Positions 17,139-25,805 of a stretch of DNA of 64,000 nt are shown one piece after another. This DNA is from an uncultured Thermomicrobiaceae bacterium. GTDB taxonomy: Bacteria > Chloroflexota > Chloroflexia > Thermomicrobiales > Thermomicrobiaceae. How positions within the stretch are numbered: the first letter of the stretch is position 1; every line of letters starts with the position of its first letter. The notes below the pieces were generated by a model. It was not told the DNA's origin and did no database searches. It was given only the letters and a program-made list of their open reading frames with translations. Location: positions 1-64,000 of the forward strand of contig CALKCJ010000011.1 in the NCBI GenBank assembly GCA_938082375.1, written 5' to 3'. Made by a program: the position numbers and the translations under genes.

Positions 17139-17336
17139 TCACGGCAGGAAGATGAAGTCCGGTTCATCGGCGTTGCGGAGTGGGCGGCGGCGCAACGTCG
17201 CCGCAGCCTGAGCTAACTGCTCCAGATCCTCGCGGATCTCTTGCCACTGTGGTTCGGTGAAGCGCCCGGGAAACCGCTCTCGGAGGCCAGCCAGTCGCCG
17301 CTCGATCTCCCCATCGACACGCTGCTCGCTCATCAT
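17139..17336 (-). CDS. Small amidase-associated protein
   Basis: 65 aa with two consecutive ATG codons (17336 and 17333) behind GGGGAGG. It has a helical N-terminal half (RRLAGLRERFPGRFTEPQW), a second helix (IREDLEQLAQAAATL) and a conserved-looking tail LRNADEPDFIFLP. It is followed after 15 bases by the amidase gene. Length, helical design and the acidic DEP tail recall GatC/AtzG-type subunits that stabilise amidase-signature enzymes. That role is inferred from context; no signature motif is certain. Confidence 0.65.
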   Translation of the reverse strand: MMSEQRVDGEIERRLAGLRERFPGRFTEPQWQEIREDLEQLAQAAATLRRRPLRNADEPDFIFLP

Positions 17337-17467
17337 GCCCTCCCCTCGACGGCGTCGCTGTCGTACCAGGCACTATACGCGCGGCGTGCCGAGTTGTCAG
17401 CAGGGCAACGGCCATCGAGCAGCGCTCATTCGGCGCGGGCAGACTGCGGGTCCGGTGTGTACCTGGG

Positions 17468-17899
17468 CTAGCGCGCCGGTGGCGTGGGGATGACGAGCAC
17501 CTGGCCAGCTTGCAGGCTGTTTGGGTCGCTGATGTTGTTCGCATCGACGAGTGCCTGGATGTCGAGGTTGAACTTCACCGCGATGCCGTAGAGCGTGTCG
17601 CCTGGCTGGACGATGTAGGTGCTCGGGCGAGCCTCGCTGCCTTCGGGAGCCGATGGAGCGGGGACGTCCTGCGGTGCGGTGGTCGGTGTCGCGCCAGGAG
17701 CGATCGCCGGGCCGGGCGTCGGGGTAACGATCTCGAGCATGATCAGTGGGGTGGCGGTCGGCGTGGCGGCGAGTCTCGGCGTGCTCTGCCGCTCACCGAC
17801 GCCGAGGCAGCCAGCCATGAGAAGCCCGCATGCGCATGCGACGACGGTCGCCCGCCGCAGCCCGTACCCGGCTCGGGGCGCAGCGTCCTGCCAGCCCAT
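17468..17899 (-). CDS. LysM domain lipoprotein
   Basis: 143 aa, ATG start behind GGAGGGG. A basic N-terminus (GLRRATVVACACG) leads to a lipobox LLMAGC, so the Cys at about residue 31 should be lipidated after signal peptidase II cleavage. A Pro/Thr/Ala-rich linker of about 55 residues spans the cell surface. A single C-terminal LysM domain (STYIVQPGDTLYGIAVKFNL to LQAGQVLVIP) would bind peptidoglycan. It may tether or organise the cell wall. It has no visible enzyme domain. Confidence 0.88.
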   Translation of the reverse strand: MGWQDAAPRAGYGLRRATVVACACGLLMAGCLGVGERQSTPRLAATPTATPLIMLEIVTPTPGPAIAPGATPTTAPQDVPAPSAPEGSEARPSTYIVQPGDTLYGIAVKFNLDIQALVDANNISDPNSLQAGQVLVIPTPPAR

Positions 17900-17960
17900 C
17901 GAGGATCCCCTCCTGCTCGGAGCTCACTACCTCCCCGCTAAGCATAGCAGCGCCACGCGG

Positions 17961-18218
17961 CTAGTCCTGCTCCTCGGGCTCGGGGCCGAAGAGCCGCTGT
18001 TGGAGACGCCGGATCACCTCGCGGCGCTCCTGCTCGGTCGCTGGATCGCGCTCGAAGCGCAGGCGGAAGATCGAGCCTTCACGCGTGTCTTCCGGGAGCC
18101 AGCGCAGCGGCAGCACCAGTTGCTGGCCATCGTCGAGGACGAGCACGGCCAGCCGCTCGCCGCGCTCATCGAGCTCAATCCGATCGACTGTGACCACTGG
18201 GCCACGCTCAACGCTCAC
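17961..18218 (-). CDS. DUF3006 domain protein
   Basis: 85 aa from the GTG at 18218, which overlaps the end of the upstream metallo-beta-lactamase gene by 11 bases. The DUF3006 pattern is visible: VTVDRIELDERGERLAVLVL, DDGQQLVLPLRWLPEDT, REGSIFRLRF. These small beta-barrel proteins are usually encoded directly after ComEC/Rec2-like hydrolases, as here. The function is unknown, but the overlap implies coordinated production. Confidence 0.75.
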   Translation of the reverse strand: MSVERGPVVTVDRIELDERGERLAVLVLDDGQQLVLPLRWLPEDTREGSIFRLRFERDPATEQERREVIRRLQQRLFGPEPEEQD

Positions 18219-19158
18219 CTGACCACCCTCGCCGGGTTCGTACCCGGTAGCCCGTCCCGTCGGACTCGATGACCACAGTGCCATCCACGTCGGTACGGTA
18301 CACCACGATCCCGACGGCTCGCAGCCGGTTCATCACCTCCGAGTGTGGGTGGCCATAGGGGTTACCGGCTCCGGCCGAGATGACCGCGACTGCCGGCCTG
18401 ACCGCTTCCAGCAACTCGGGCGTCGTCGAGGTTCGGCTGCCATGGTGGGGCACCTGGAGCACCTGCGCGCGCAGCATATCCTCTTCCAGCGAGATGAGCG
18501 CTCGCTCGGCCGGCGCCTCAATATCTCCGGTCAAGAGGATGGTCACGTCACCGTGCACGAGCCGGACGACCAGGCCGTTGTCATTGTCCGATAGGTCGCC
18601 GCTCTCGTCCCTCAGCAGGGGATCGCGTGGCCAGAGGATCTCGAGCCTAACGTGCTCGCCCAGCGCGAGTGTCTGCCCGCGACGGGCTCGCTGGGCGTGG
18701 ATACCGCGCTCAGCCACGCGCTGGAGCGTCTCCAGATAGGCCAGGTTGGTCGACGGTAAGGCGGGGTCGAGAAAGGTTTCGACCGCGAAAGTGTCGAGGA
18801 CAGCCGGCATGCCACCGACGTGATCCTGATCGGGGTGGCTGAGGAGCAGGTAGTCGAGCCGGGTCACTCCTTGCTCCTCGAAGAACGGGGCGATCACCTC
18901 GCGCACGTCGCGCGCGCTGTTTCCGGCGTCGTAAAGCAGCGCATGCCCATCCGCGGTAACTACAGCCACAGCTAACGCCTGGCCGACGTCGAGGAAGGCG
19001 ACGGTCGCGCGGCCGGCGACGGCGCTCGACCCGACGGAGGCGGGGAGCCAGCGGGTACGGGCCAGGAGCACTCCTGCGGCCAAGAGGAGCAGTCCCAGCG
19101 CAAGGAGCCAGGCCGGCAGGCGCGGCCCCTTGTGACTGGATCGGGCTCTTTGGGTCAT
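18208..19158 (-). CDS. ComEC/Rec2-like metallo-beta-lactamase fold hydrolase
   Basis: 316 aa, ATG start. A single N-terminal membrane helix (LPAWLLALGLLLLAAGVLLA) anchors an external metallo-beta-lactamase domain. The metal-binding motif is LSHPDQDHVGGM. Upstream is AFLDVGQALAVAVVTADG with LLYDAGN, and downstream are LTGDIE and VPHHGSRTSTTPELL. This is the stand-alone form of the C-terminal domain of ComEC, a family proposed to degrade the non-transported DNA strand or act on other phosphodiesters. The full ComEC channel domain is missing here. It is followed by DUF3006. Confidence 0.85.
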   Translation of the reverse strand: MTQRARSSHKGPRLPAWLLALGLLLLAAGVLLARTRWLPASVGSSAVAGRATVAFLDVGQALAVAVVTADGHALLYDAGNSARDVREVIAPFFEEQGVTRLDYLLLSHPDQDHVGGMPAVLDTFAVETFLDPALPSTNLAYLETLQRVAERGIHAQRARRGQTLALGEHVRLEILWPRDPLLRDESGDLSDNDNGLVVRLVHGDVTILLTGDIEAPAERALISLEEDMLRAQVLQVPHHGSRTSTTPELLEAVRPAVAVISAGAGNPYGHPHSEVMNRLRAVGIVVYRTDVDGTVVIESDGTGYRVRTRRGWSGER

Positions 19159-19162
19159 GGCC

Positions 19163-19777
19163 CTACCTTCGTGCAGGATCGGGGGGCTGCTGGTCGAGTG
19201 CCCGGCTCTTGCGCCACATAAGGTAGGCGCGCTGCAGCACAGTTAGGTTCGTGGCGATCGCAAGGAGCCAGAGCGCGAGGACAGGCCGCTCGAGGAGCAG
19301 GAACAGCGCCAGGACGACGATCCGCTCCGGACGCGCAAACAGGCCGGCGGTGAGCGACACGCCGGCCGCCTCGGCCCGGGCCCGGGCGTAGCTGACCATC
19401 AACGAGCCGACTGTGGCGGCGTAACAGAGCAGCACTGGCACCTCGCCGAGTCCGGCGCGTAGGATATAGACGAGCAGTCCACCGAAAAGCACCGCTTCGG
19501 AGTAGCGGTCGAGTGTCGAGTCCAGGAACCCACCGAAGCGTGTCACGCGCTGGCTCGCGCGCGCCACTGCACCGTCGACCATATCGAACGCCCCAGCCAG
19601 TAACGTGAGCGCTCCGGCCAGCCGCAAGTTGCCTGAGGCGATGACAAGGGCCACGCCCAGGTTCAAGAGAAACCCGAGCACCGTCAGCCAGTTGGGTGAG
19701 AGCCGCGTGCGGGCGACCAGCTCGCCCACGCGGTGGAGACGTCCACGTACCCGGTTAGCGACAATCGAGCTGATCAT
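19163..19777 (-). CDS. CDP-alcohol phosphatidyltransferase (PgsA/phosphatidylinositol-phosphate synthase-like)
   Basis: 204 aa, ATG start overlapping the upstream glycosyltransferase stop as ATGA. The family signature D-x2-DG-x2-AR-x8-G-x3-D-x3-D is intact in FDMVDGAVARASQRVTRFGG followed by FLDSTLDRYSE. Six membrane helices are suggested, for example LTVLGFLLNLGVALVIASG and IVVLALFLLLERPVLALWLL. The enzyme joins a CDP-activated lipid to an alcohol phosphate. Translational coupling to a PimA-like glycosyltransferase argues for inositol phosphate as acceptor, as in actinobacterial phosphatidylinositol mannoside synthesis. Phosphatidylglycerol phosphate synthesis is the alternative. Confidence 0.82.
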   Translation of the reverse strand: MISSIVANRVRGRLHRVGELVARTRLSPNWLTVLGFLLNLGVALVIASGNLRLAGALTLLAGAFDMVDGAVARASQRVTRFGGFLDSTLDRYSEAVLFGGLLVYILRAGLGEVPVLLCYAATVGSLMVSYARARAEAAGVSLTAGLFARPERIVVLALFLLLERPVLALWLLAIATNLTVLQRAYLMWRKSRALDQQPPDPARR

Positions 19778-20970
19778 GTCCTCTCACCACCGAACCAGCC
19801 GCGGAGCGGAATGCGTGTAATCGACGGTCGGGGCACCGGTACCGCTGGCTTACGCGCGGCTACCGCCCGCAGGCGATCATAGTACGCCAGCGTTTGGTCG
19901 GCGATGACCGCCCAGGAGAAGCACTCGGCCCGCCGCCGGCCGGCCTGGCCCAGGTGCTGCCGGAGTTCGCGGTCGGCGAGGAGGTGAACCAGGGCCAGCG
20001 CAAGTGCCTCTGGGTTCTTTCGCTCGACCAGCAGGCCCTCAACCCCGTGCCGAACCACATAGCGGTAGCCGCGGATATCGGTCGCCACCACTGGCTTGCC
20101 GCTCGCCATGGCCTCCAGCAGCACGATGCCGAAACTCTCCCGGCCGGTCGCCGGTGAGCAGAACACGTCACAGGTCGCGTAGTAGCGGGGGAGATCCTGT
20201 GGTGCCACCGGCCCGACAAAGCGGAGATGCGCGGACAGCCCGTGGCGCTCGATCAGCCATTGGAAGCGGCGTGGGTCTCCAGGGCCAACCACGATGAGCT
20301 GGACTGCCGGGAACTCGCGCTGCACCAGCGCCAGGGCTTCGAGCAGGTGTTTGAAACCCTTGCGCGACTCGTTGTAGCGACCAACGAACAGGATTGTCGG
20401 CCGGCCGGCGAACTGCTCGAGCGGTGGCACATCGGGCCGAAACAGATCGATGTCGATCCCATTCGGGATGAGTTCGTAGTGGCCAGGAAAGTAGCGGCTG
20501 ACGAACTCCAGCGCAGCCGGCGAGACAGCGATCCGTCCGTGGAGCTTGCTGAAGAAGTGTGCCAGGATTGGCTTGCCGTACAGGTAGCCGAGGTTGTGGG
20601 AGCGCGCGGCATGGAAGGTGCCGACGTTGATCGTCCGCGAGTGCAGTAAGACGAGCAGCGGGAGCGCTGGCGCGAGTGGCTCGTGGAGATGGACGACATC
20701 GAACTGCTCGCGCTGGAGGAGGTCTTTGACTTTGCCGGAGACGAACGGGGAGAGCGTGATCCGCGCCGTGGAGCCATTGGCCGGGATCGGCACAGCCGTG
20801 CCGAGCTTGATGAAATGGCCGTCGTCCTGCTCGTCTTCTCCCAGCGACCGCGGGGTGAGCACGCGGGTCGCGTGCCCACGCTTTCGGAACTCGGCGTCGA
20901 GGTGCAAGATATGCTCGTTGACGCCGCCGGGAAAGGTGAAGTCGAATGGTGAGACCAGGAGGATCTTCAT
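19774..20970 (-). CDS. PimA-like GT4 glycosyltransferase
   Basis: 398 aa from the ATG at 20970. The open frame continues upstream without support, and the conserved start KILLVSPFDFTFPGGVNEHI begins exactly there. GT-B features include the GGVNEHILHLDAEFRKRGH loop, the acceptor-side FDVVHLHEPLAPALPLL, FVGRYNESRKGFKHLLEAL and the donor motif ESFGIVLLEAMASGKPVVAT. HLHEPLAP and FVGRxxE/PRKG-type motifs are characteristic of phosphatidyl-myo-inositol mannosyltransferase PimA. Overlap with the CDP-alcohol transferase gene supports a glycosylated phosphoinositide product. Thermomicrobia are known for diol-based phosphoinositide glycolipids, which would be a fitting product here. Confidence 0.8.
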   Translation of the reverse strand: MKILLVSPFDFTFPGGVNEHILHLDAEFRKRGHATRVLTPRSLGEDEQDDGHFIKLGTAVPIPANGSTARITLSPFVSGKVKDLLQREQFDVVHLHEPLAPALPLLVLLHSRTINVGTFHAARSHNLGYLYGKPILAHFFSKLHGRIAVSPAALEFVSRYFPGHYELIPNGIDIDLFRPDVPPLEQFAGRPTILFVGRYNESRKGFKHLLEALALVQREFPAVQLIVVGPGDPRRFQWLIERHGLSAHLRFVGPVAPQDLPRYYATCDVFCSPATGRESFGIVLLEAMASGKPVVATDIRGYRYVVRHGVEGLLVERKNPEALALALVHLLADRELRQHLGQAGRRRAECFSWAVIADQTLAYYDRLRAVAARKPAVPVPRPSITRIPLRGWFGGERT

Positions 20971-21033
20971 GACGTGCCCTGCCCCCAGCACCAGTACGCG
21001 GCGCGATGACACTGTGGCCCGCGGAGGCGCGCG

Positions 21034-21207
21034 ATGAACTGGTCGGCCGCGCTCTTCACCGCTGGCGTCTGGTGGCTGCTCGCCACCGGCTGGCTGCTGC
21101 TGCGGCCCCGGCCGCACTCACCGCAGCTCGCACTGCTCGCCGTCCGGCTGCTCCAGGATCTCATCCCTGGCCTGCTGCTCGCTCTCCTCATGGGCCGGCT
21201 CTTCTAA
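21034..21207 (+). CDS. Small two-helix membrane protein
   Basis: 57 aa, ATG start with GGAGG seven bases upstream, TAA stop. It opens with MNWSAALFTAGVWWLLATG and ends with DLIPGLLLALLMGRLF. Two hydrophobic segments are separated by a short Arg/Pro/His loop (RPRPHSPQ). It is divergent from the PimA-like gene and convergent with the PRC-barrel gene. No family is recognised. Good ribosome site, clean stop and strongly hydrophobic coding favour a real small protein. Confidence 0.5.
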   Translation: MNWSAALFTAGVWWLLATGWLLLRPRPHSPQLALLAVRLLQDLIPGLLLALLMGRLF

Positions 21208-21219
21208 CGCCACCGCCGC

Positions 21220-21744
21220 TCAGCGGCTTGGCCGCTCGACTTCTGGCTCGGTGTCCGGGCTTTCTTGGGCGGCACTTTCTGGCACGACGACCACATCGCG
21301 GCCGATGCTGATGACGCGGTCGATCGGAACAGACTGCCGGCGACCGAAAAGCCCCGAGAGCCCGACTGGTGCGAACTCGACCGTGAGGAGACGGCCTGAC
21401 GGCGTCTCGACCTCGGCCCCGGCGACCGTTCCCACCAGGCGTCCCTGATCGCTCACGACTCGGAGGTTTGTGAACTCACTCAAGCTCAGCAGCTCCCGGC
21501 TCGTCTCCTCGGCCTCGGCCCGTACGACGTCCCGACTGGGAATCATCACCGCGTCGGGGCCAACACTGCTCACCGCTCCCATCTCGACCTGCGTCGTGCG
21601 TCCTCCGAACAACCCGCCGCTGCTCACCTGCAAGCGCACGATGCGCCGTTCAGCCGGGCTGAGCAGGACATCGGACACCTCGCCAAGCCGCTGGCCGTCT
21701 TGAACCGCGACGACTGCCAAACCCTTCAGAGCCTTGATGTCCAC
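21220..21744 (-). CDS. PRC-barrel domain protein
   Basis: 174 aa, GTG start with AGAGGAAG upstream. Two PRC-barrel units are visible: residues 1-80 (LKGLAVVAVQDGQRLGEVSD, AERRIVRLQV) and 95-160 (EFTNLRVVSDQGRLVGTVAG, LLTVEFAPVG, SVPIDRVISIGRDVVVV). The C-terminal tail is acidic. PRC barrels are small beta domains found in photosynthetic reaction centre H subunits, RimM and stress proteins, and they mediate protein or RNA contacts. No specific role is visible. Cytoplasmic, as there is no signal or membrane segment. Confidence 0.8.
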   Translation of the reverse strand: MDIKALKGLAVVAVQDGQRLGEVSDVLLSPAERRIVRLQVSSGGLFGGRTTQVEMGAVSSVGPDAVMIPSRDVVRAEAEETSRELLSLSEFTNLRVVSDQGRLVGTVAGAEVETPSGRLLTVEFAPVGLSGLFGRRQSVPIDRVISIGRDVVVVPESAAQESPDTEPEVERPSR

Positions 21745-21854
21745 GGCCTGCTTCCTCTCGGGATGTACCGGATCGACCCTCGACCATCATCATAACCGAC
21801 CTGTTTCGGTACGCACTGCTCGATCTCAGCCGGTCGCGGCGCTCTGCCGCCACC

Positions 21855-22643
21855 TTACAGGCTGCCGCGGTATGCGCCACCGTCCACCAGGACCGTCTGG
21901 CCGGTGACGTAGCTGGCAGCGGGCGAGGCGAGGAAAACGACCACGTTGGCGAACTCCTCCGGCTCGCCCAGACGGCCCAGCGGGATCCCGTCGGCGGAGT
22001 CCTTCAGCGCCTCGTCCAATGATATCCCCTCGCGCTCGGCGCGCTGACGGGCCAGCTCAATGATCCGATCGGTGCGGGTCGATCCGGGGCCCACGTTGTT
22101 GACCCTAATGTTGTAGGGTGCAAGTTCTTCAGCCAGCGTCTTGGCGAAGCCGACGACGCCCAGCCGTGCCGTGTTGGAGAGGATGAGCCCGCGGATCGGC
22201 TGCTTGACCGAAATCGAGGTGATCGTGACAATGGCGCCGCCTTGTCGCTTGAGATAGGGCACCGCGGCTCGGCAAAGCCGGATCGTGCTCATGAGGTTGA
22301 GCTGGATCGCATCGAGGTACGCCTGCTCGTCGAAGTCCTCGAAGCCGCCGCCCGGCGGGCCACCGGCGTTAGTGACGAGGATGTCCAGCCGGCCAAAGTG
22401 CCGAACCGTCTCGTCGACGACACGCTGCACCTGGGCTGTGTCCCGCGCATCGGCCACCTGAGCCAGCACCTCGGCTCCCGTCTGGTGGCGCAGCCGCGCA
22501 GCGGCCTCTCCGATCCGCCCGGCGTCGCGAGAAAAGATACTCACATGGGCGCCCTCGCGGGCAAACCCGTGTGCTACCGCGTAGCCGAGCCCCTTGCTCG
22601 CCGCGGCTACCAGCGCCACCTTGCCTCGTAGTCCGAGATCCAT
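21855..22643 (-). CDS. SDR family protein with altered catalytic residues
   Basis: 262 aa, ATG start with CAGGAGG upstream. The N-terminal cofactor loop is slightly atypical ([13 protein letters not shown] in place of TGxxxGxG). NAG is present ([14 protein letters not shown]), as is the C-terminal [20 protein letters not shown]. The catalytic Ser is present (TITSISV), but the positions 13 and 17 residues later, normally Tyr and Lys, are Ser and Arg ([19 protein letters not shown]). It resembles the beta-ketoacyl-ACP-reductase-like subgroup that lacks a perfect catalytic tetrad. It may bind nucleotide without classical SDR chemistry or use another base. Monocistronic. Confidence 0.85.
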   Translation of the reverse strand: MDLGLRGKVALVAAASKGLGYAVAHGFAREGAHVSIFSRDAGRIGEAAARLRHQTGAEVLAQVADARDTAQVQRVVDETVRHFGRLDILVTNAGGPPGGGFEDFDEQAYLDAIQLNLMSTIRLCRAAVPYLKRQGGAIVTITSISVKQPIRGLILSNTARLGVVGFAKTLAEELAPYNIRVNNVGPGSTRTDRIIELARQRAEREGISLDEALKDSADGIPLGRLGEPEEFANVVVFLASPAASYVTGQTVLVDGGAYRGSL

Positions 22644-22849
22644 CGCCGTCCTCCTGTCGAGAGCTGCGCCTGTTCGCCAATTTCGCTGCCACCCATTCTA
22701 GCCGGAAGCGGTCGCGGTTCCTCTGGAGGCGTGACGGTGCCTAGCCAGCGCGGGTGCATCGCCGTGGTATGATCGTGAACCGCGAGCAGTCTGGTTATGT
22801 CACACCGCCGTCGTGCTGCTCGGGCCAGGTCACTCGGGATGGAGCTGGG

Positions 22850-25417
22850 ATGAACCGTCGGCGCAGCGGGCGCAATGGGCGCAACCGGCGCTTTAGCCAG
22901 GGCAACGGCCATCCGCCGATCGGCCGGCGTGGTAGGCGGGCGCGGCCGGTACCGCCCTGGCTCCTGACTCCACGACCCCGCAGGCAGCGCAGCGCCAGCC
23001 AGGACACCTTGGTTCGCGTCCTCCTCGGTACGCTCCTGGCGGTGACCCTCCTCGTGGTGGGGACGGCGGGAGCGGCTGCAGCCACGGGCCTGTTTGCCTG
23101 GTCATACCTGATGGCTGATCTCCCCTCGCCTGACCGCATCGAGGCTCCACAGTTCCAGACCACCAAGATCTACGACCGCAACTGGCGGCTGCTCAGCGAG
23201 GTCACTGACCCCTACACCGGCTGGCGCTGGGCGATCAGCTACGATGAGCTAATGGATCATATCAAGCGCCAAAAGAATGACCCCAACAAGCCCCACCGGG
23301 CCTGGATCGTCGACGCAACTGTCGCCGCCGAGGACGAGACCTTTTGGGTAAACCCTGGAGTCGAGCCACGAGCGATCATTCGGAGCTTTCTGACGAACCT
23401 CAGCGGCGAGAACATCTCCGGCGCCTCGACCATTACCCAGCAGGTCGTGCGCCTGCTCTACCCGGAGAAGATCGGTACCGAGCGGACGTACACGCGCAAA
23501 CTGCGCGAGGCGGTGATGGCACTGCGCTTCACCCGCCGCTATACCAAAGAGCAGATTCTCGAGATGTATCTGAACAATGTTTATTACGGCAACCGCTCCT
23601 ACGGTATCGACGCTGCGAGCCAGTCGTACTTCAACAAGTTTGCTTGGGAACTGAGCCTGGCCGAGGCCGCGATGCTCGCTGGGTTACCCCAAGCGCCCAG
23701 TGTCTACGACCCGACGCAGAACTACGAGCTGGCGAAAGCCCGCCAGCGCTATGTGCTCGAGCGGATGGTCGAGCTCAAGATGATCACGCGCCAGGAGGCT
23801 GAGGCGGCCTACCAGGAGCCGCTCTTCCCCCACACCCGCCAGGATCGGACCACGCTCGCTCCGCACTTCGTCAACTTCGTGCGCGCCTACCTGGAGCAGC
23901 GCTACGGCGCGAATGCCGTGACCCGGGGTGGGCTGCTGGTGCGCACGACGCTCGACCTCTCGGTGCAGGAGACCGCTCAGCAGATCGTCAGCGACTGGGT
24001 CTCTCGTCTGTCAGGGTACCAGGTCAACAATGCCGCACTGGTCGCGATGCTGCCGTGGAGCGGCGAGATCATCGCCATGGTCGGCAGTGCCGACTTCTAC
24101 AACGAGGCGATCGACGGGCAGGTCAATATTATCGACACCCTGCAGCAGCCGGGGAGCGCCATCAAGCCGGTCACCTACCTCGCGGCCTTCGAGAAGCTGG
24201 GCTGGTACCCAGGCACGATCGTCTTCGACTATGCCAAGACGTGGCGCCTGCCCGGCTGTAAGCCCTACGCTCCCCGCAACGCCACTGGGCAGCACTTCGG
24301 AGCGATTAGCGTACGCGAGGCGCTGGGCAACTCGTTGAACATACCGGCGATCCAGACGCTTGAAGCCGTCGGTATCCCGGCCATGCTCGATATGGCCCAG
24401 CGGCTGGGGATCAAGACATCGTTCTGGCAGGATCCCAATCCGTGCGACCTGTCGATCACCGTCGGTGGACGTGAGGTGAAGCCGATCGAGCTGACGAATG
24501 CCTTCGCCACTATCGCCAACAACGGCCGCTACGTGCCCTACAACCCGATCCTCGAGATCATCGCGCCCGGCAACCAGGTCATCTACCGGCTCGACCGTGC
24601 CACGGTGCTGAGCCAGGCGGAGCAGGTCGTCCGGGCTGAGTACGCCTACGAGGTCACCCACGTCCTCTCCGATAACCGCGCGCGTTCGATGATCTTCGGC
24701 GCCAACAACCCGCTGATCTTGCCTGAGCTGGAGAACCGCCCGGTCGCAGCCAAGACCGGTACCTCCGAGGACGCACGTGACCTCTGGACAGTGGGCTACA
24801 CGACTGACCTCGTGGTGGGCGTCTGGGTGGGCAACACTGATAACAGCCCGACCCGCGGGCTGGACGGCGTGAGCAGCGCCGCCCGCATCTGGCATGACTT
24901 CATGGTGCGAGTCCATCAGGATCCGGCACTGGCCCAGGTACTGCTGGGCCCGCATGGGCAGCCGATCGCGCCCGAGTTCCCGCGCCCGCCAGATATCATC
25001 GAGGCACCAGTGTGTGCCGCAACTGGCAAGCGGCCGATTCCTGGTGTCCGGACAGTAACCGAGATCATGCCGCGCGGTGGGGGCCCGCGCCTGCGCTGCG
25101 ACCAGGTGAACGAGTGGGAACAGCGCGAGCTGCGGGCGGCGCTCGCCACTCCCAAGGGGATGACAGCACGCGGGCGCTCGGCGCTGAACGCCTACGCGGC
25201 GATGGTCGGCCGGAATCCGATCGTGATCGATGTGGAGCGGCAGCAACCGCTGCCCACGCCGCAGATCGGCACGCCGCTGACGCCTACCCCCACACCGACT
25301 GAAGACTCGTTCACTCTCCCCGTCCTGACGCCCGTTCCGCACCCGCCGGGAGGTGCTTCGCCAAGCGACGAGGGCGGGCTCCACCCAACCCCAACGCCCG
25401 GCCTGCCGGGTCAGTAA
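22850..25417 (+). CDS. Class A penicillin-binding protein (transglycosylase/transpeptidase)
   Basis: 855 aa from the ATG at 22850 (GGAGC upstream); an earlier in-frame start would add an unsupported 32 residues. A basic N-terminal tail precedes one membrane helix (LVRVLLGTLLAVTLLVVG). The GT51 glycosyltransferase domain shows AAEDETFWVNPG, GASTITQQVVRLL, RKLREAVMALRF and KEQILEMYLNNVYYGN. The transpeptidase domain has the SxxK motif in QPGSAIKPVTY, SxN in GNSLNIPAIQ and KTG in VAAKTGTSEDARD. The C-terminus is a Pro/Thr-rich tail. The protein polymerises and cross-links peptidoglycan outside the membrane. The GT51 motif normally has His where Asn stands in FWVNPG, a minor variation. Confidence 0.92.
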   Translation: MNRRRSGRNGRNRRFSQGNGHPPIGRRGRRARPVPPWLLTPRPRRQRSASQDTLVRVLLGTLLAVTLLVVGTAGAAAATGLFAWSYLMADLPSPDRIEAPQFQTTKIYDRNWRLLSEVTDPYTGWRWAISYDELMDHIKRQKNDPNKPHRAWIVDATVAAEDETFWVNPGVEPRAIIRSFLTNLSGENISGASTITQQVVRLLYPEKIGTERTYTRKLREAVMALRFTRRYTKEQILEMYLNNVYYGNRSYGIDAASQSYFNKFAWELSLAEAAMLAGLPQAPSVYDPTQNYELAKARQRYVLERMVELKMITRQEAEAAYQEPLFPHTRQDRTTLAPHFVNFVRAYLEQRYGANAVTRGGLLVRTTLDLSVQETAQQIVSDWVSRLSGYQVNNAALVAMLPWSGEIIAMVGSADFYNEAIDGQVNIIDTLQQPGSAIKPVTYLAAFEKLGWYPGTIVFDYAKTWRLPGCKPYAPRNATGQHFGAISVREALGNSLNIPAIQTLEAVGIPAMLDMAQRLGIKTSFWQDPNPCDLSITVGGREVKPIELTNAFATIANNGRYVPYNPILEIIAPGNQVIYRLDRATVLSQAEQVVRAEYAYEVTHVLSDNRARSMIFGANNPLILPELENRPVAAKTGTSEDARDLWTVGYTTDLVVGVWVGNTDNSPTRGLDGVSSAARIWHDFMVRVHQDPALAQVLLGPHGQPIAPEFPRPPDIIEAPVCAATGKRPIPGVRTVTEIMPRGGGPRLRCDQVNEWEQRELRAALATPKGMTARGRSALNAYAAMVGRNPIVIDVERQQPLPTPQIGTPLTPTPTPTEDSFTLPVLTPVPHPPGGASPSDEGGLHPTPTPGLPGQ

Positions 25418-25606
25418 TCGCCGCCCCCGGGCGCTTTGCGAGGGCCGCCTCCTAGACGGTTCGCGGCCTGGGCGCTCCAGCATCTCGAGACGTTCGGTGA
25501 TCGCGACGTCCAGATCAATAATGACAGCCGCAACCAGGTAGTCCCGCGGAGCGCGGCGTCAGGCTCAGGATCCGGACACCGCGATCCAAGCCCACTTTCG
25601 CTCGCA

Positions 25607-25707
25607 TCCCCTCTCCCACAGCACGGCGAAGGGAGGGGAACACCGAGCCGATGTTCGGCATGTCCTCCCCTCTCCCGCAGCGCGGAAGAGGGGGCAGGGG
25701 GTGAGGG
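25607..25707. repeat. Palindromic repeat copies upstream of the complex I operon
   Basis: Two imperfect copies (CCCCTCTCCCACAGC...GGGAGGGG and CCCCTCTCCCGCAGCGCGGAAGAGGGG with GGGGGTGAGGG) sit in the 388-base gap between the penicillin-binding protein gene and nuoA. Apart from this and the GAGGTG site before nuoA, the gap holds no recognised gene. Confidence 0.75.
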
Positions 25708-25805
25708 CATCAGAACGCGAGCTATTCTCGGCCAGGCAGTCCACCGCTCGAGATTGTGCTATGCTACACAAGCGGGTAAGGGCTTGCCTGGGATGAGGTG
25801 ACCAG

